Part shown: in pieces, positions 22,295 through 22,388 of the stretch
Position numbering within the stretch: position 1 is the stretch's first letter
Layout: every line of letters starts with the position of its first letter
Assembly: GCA_900548225.1 (NCBI GenBank)
Contig: URJM01000032.1
Coordinates: 1 to 22,388 of the forward strand
DNA length: 22,388 nucleotides
Reading direction: 5' to 3'
Source of the DNA: an uncultured bacterium
GTDB lineage: Bacteria; Verrucomicrobiota; Lentisphaeria; Oligosphaerales; Oligosphaeraceae
The notes under the pieces: model-generated
The model's database searches: none
What the model was told of the DNA's origin: nothing
What the model saw: the letters and a program-made list of their open reading frames with translations, nothing else
Translations under genes and position numbers: made by a program

Positions 22295-22388
22295 ATGAAG
22301 AAATCCTTCACACTCATTGAATTGCTGGTCGTGATTGCGATCATCGCAATCCTGGCCTCCATGCTGCTGCCCGCGCTCTCCAAGGCCC
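22295..22388 (+). CDS. Prepilin-type N-terminal cleavage/methylation domain protein (gene runs off the right edge)
   Basis: Only 31 codons are inside the window. They encode MKKSFTLIELLVVIAIIAIL followed by ASMLLPALSKA. This is a type IV pilin/type II secretion pseudopilin leader: a short basic start, cleavage expected before the Phe (S|FTLIE), the conserved Glu at mature position 5, and a hydrophobic helix. The exact wording, including LPALSKA, is common in the very large prepilin-like families of Lentisphaerota and related PVC bacteria, many of which carry a DUF1559 or sugar-binding-like body; that body lies outside the window. An in-frame ATG at 22211 would add 28 residues (MSTDGQSHSSHSLFGCHLPP onward). 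Neither start has a good Shine-Dalgarno. Confidence 0.9.
   Translation, partial: MKKSFTLIELLVVIAIIAILASMLLPALSKA

Overview
The window looks like a chromosomal segment of a GC-rich, Gram-negative, polysaccharide-degrading bacterium, most likely of the PVC superphylum and probably Lentisphaerota (Victivallis-like). This placement is inferred from three things: a prepilin-type N-terminus of the FTLIELLVVIAIIAIL class beside a large secreted GH16 glycanase, a GH99-like/WbsX protein, and a heptose-7-phosphate kinase that implies LPS. No rRNA, tRNA, CRISPR array, insertion sequence or phage gene was seen, and no marker fixes the taxon.

Layout. Positions 1-4161 are read leftward: a putative lipoprotein (4161-3640), an ABC-2 type permease (3508-2090) ending at an intrinsic terminator, methionyl-tRNA synthetase metG (1984-443), and the start of a GH99-like/WbsX gene (434 to the left edge). 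Positions 4162-4645 are a divergent intergenic region filled by a direct-repeat array with conserved palindromes and homopyrimidine tracts. From 4646 everything is read rightward: a PurN-like formyltransferase with a C-terminal extension; rubredoxin (5679-5840); an 80-aa unknown protein, rlmL and the ABC-F ATPase uup (5933-9243); then clpC, a membrane protein with a degenerate FHA-like domain, the heptokinase rfaE1/hldA and rlmI (9396-15200); rpoN, a DUF1343/NamZ-family protein and tsaB (15234-18564), the last three joined by ATGA overlaps; a 336-bp AT-richer intergenic region; the GH16-CBM6 enzyme (18901-22101); and the first codons of a prepilin-like protein at the right edge.

How the genes fit together. 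Most of the window is housekeeping, with a translation theme: metG, two 23S rRNA methyltransferase genes, an ABC-F factor and tsaB (t6A tRNA modification). ClpC supplies regulated proteolysis and sigma-54 an alternative transcription programme. rfaE1 (LPS heptose) and the NamZ-like protein (muropeptide metabolism) concern the envelope. The two ends carry carbohydrate-active proteins.

The least explained parts are the repeat array and its contact with a start codon that lacks a ribosome-binding site, the low-complexity arms of ClpC and its FHA-like membrane neighbour, the signal-less NamZ homologue between rpoN and tsaB, and the roughly 530 uncharacterised N-terminal residues of the GH16 protein. 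No convincing new defence or mobile system is visible.
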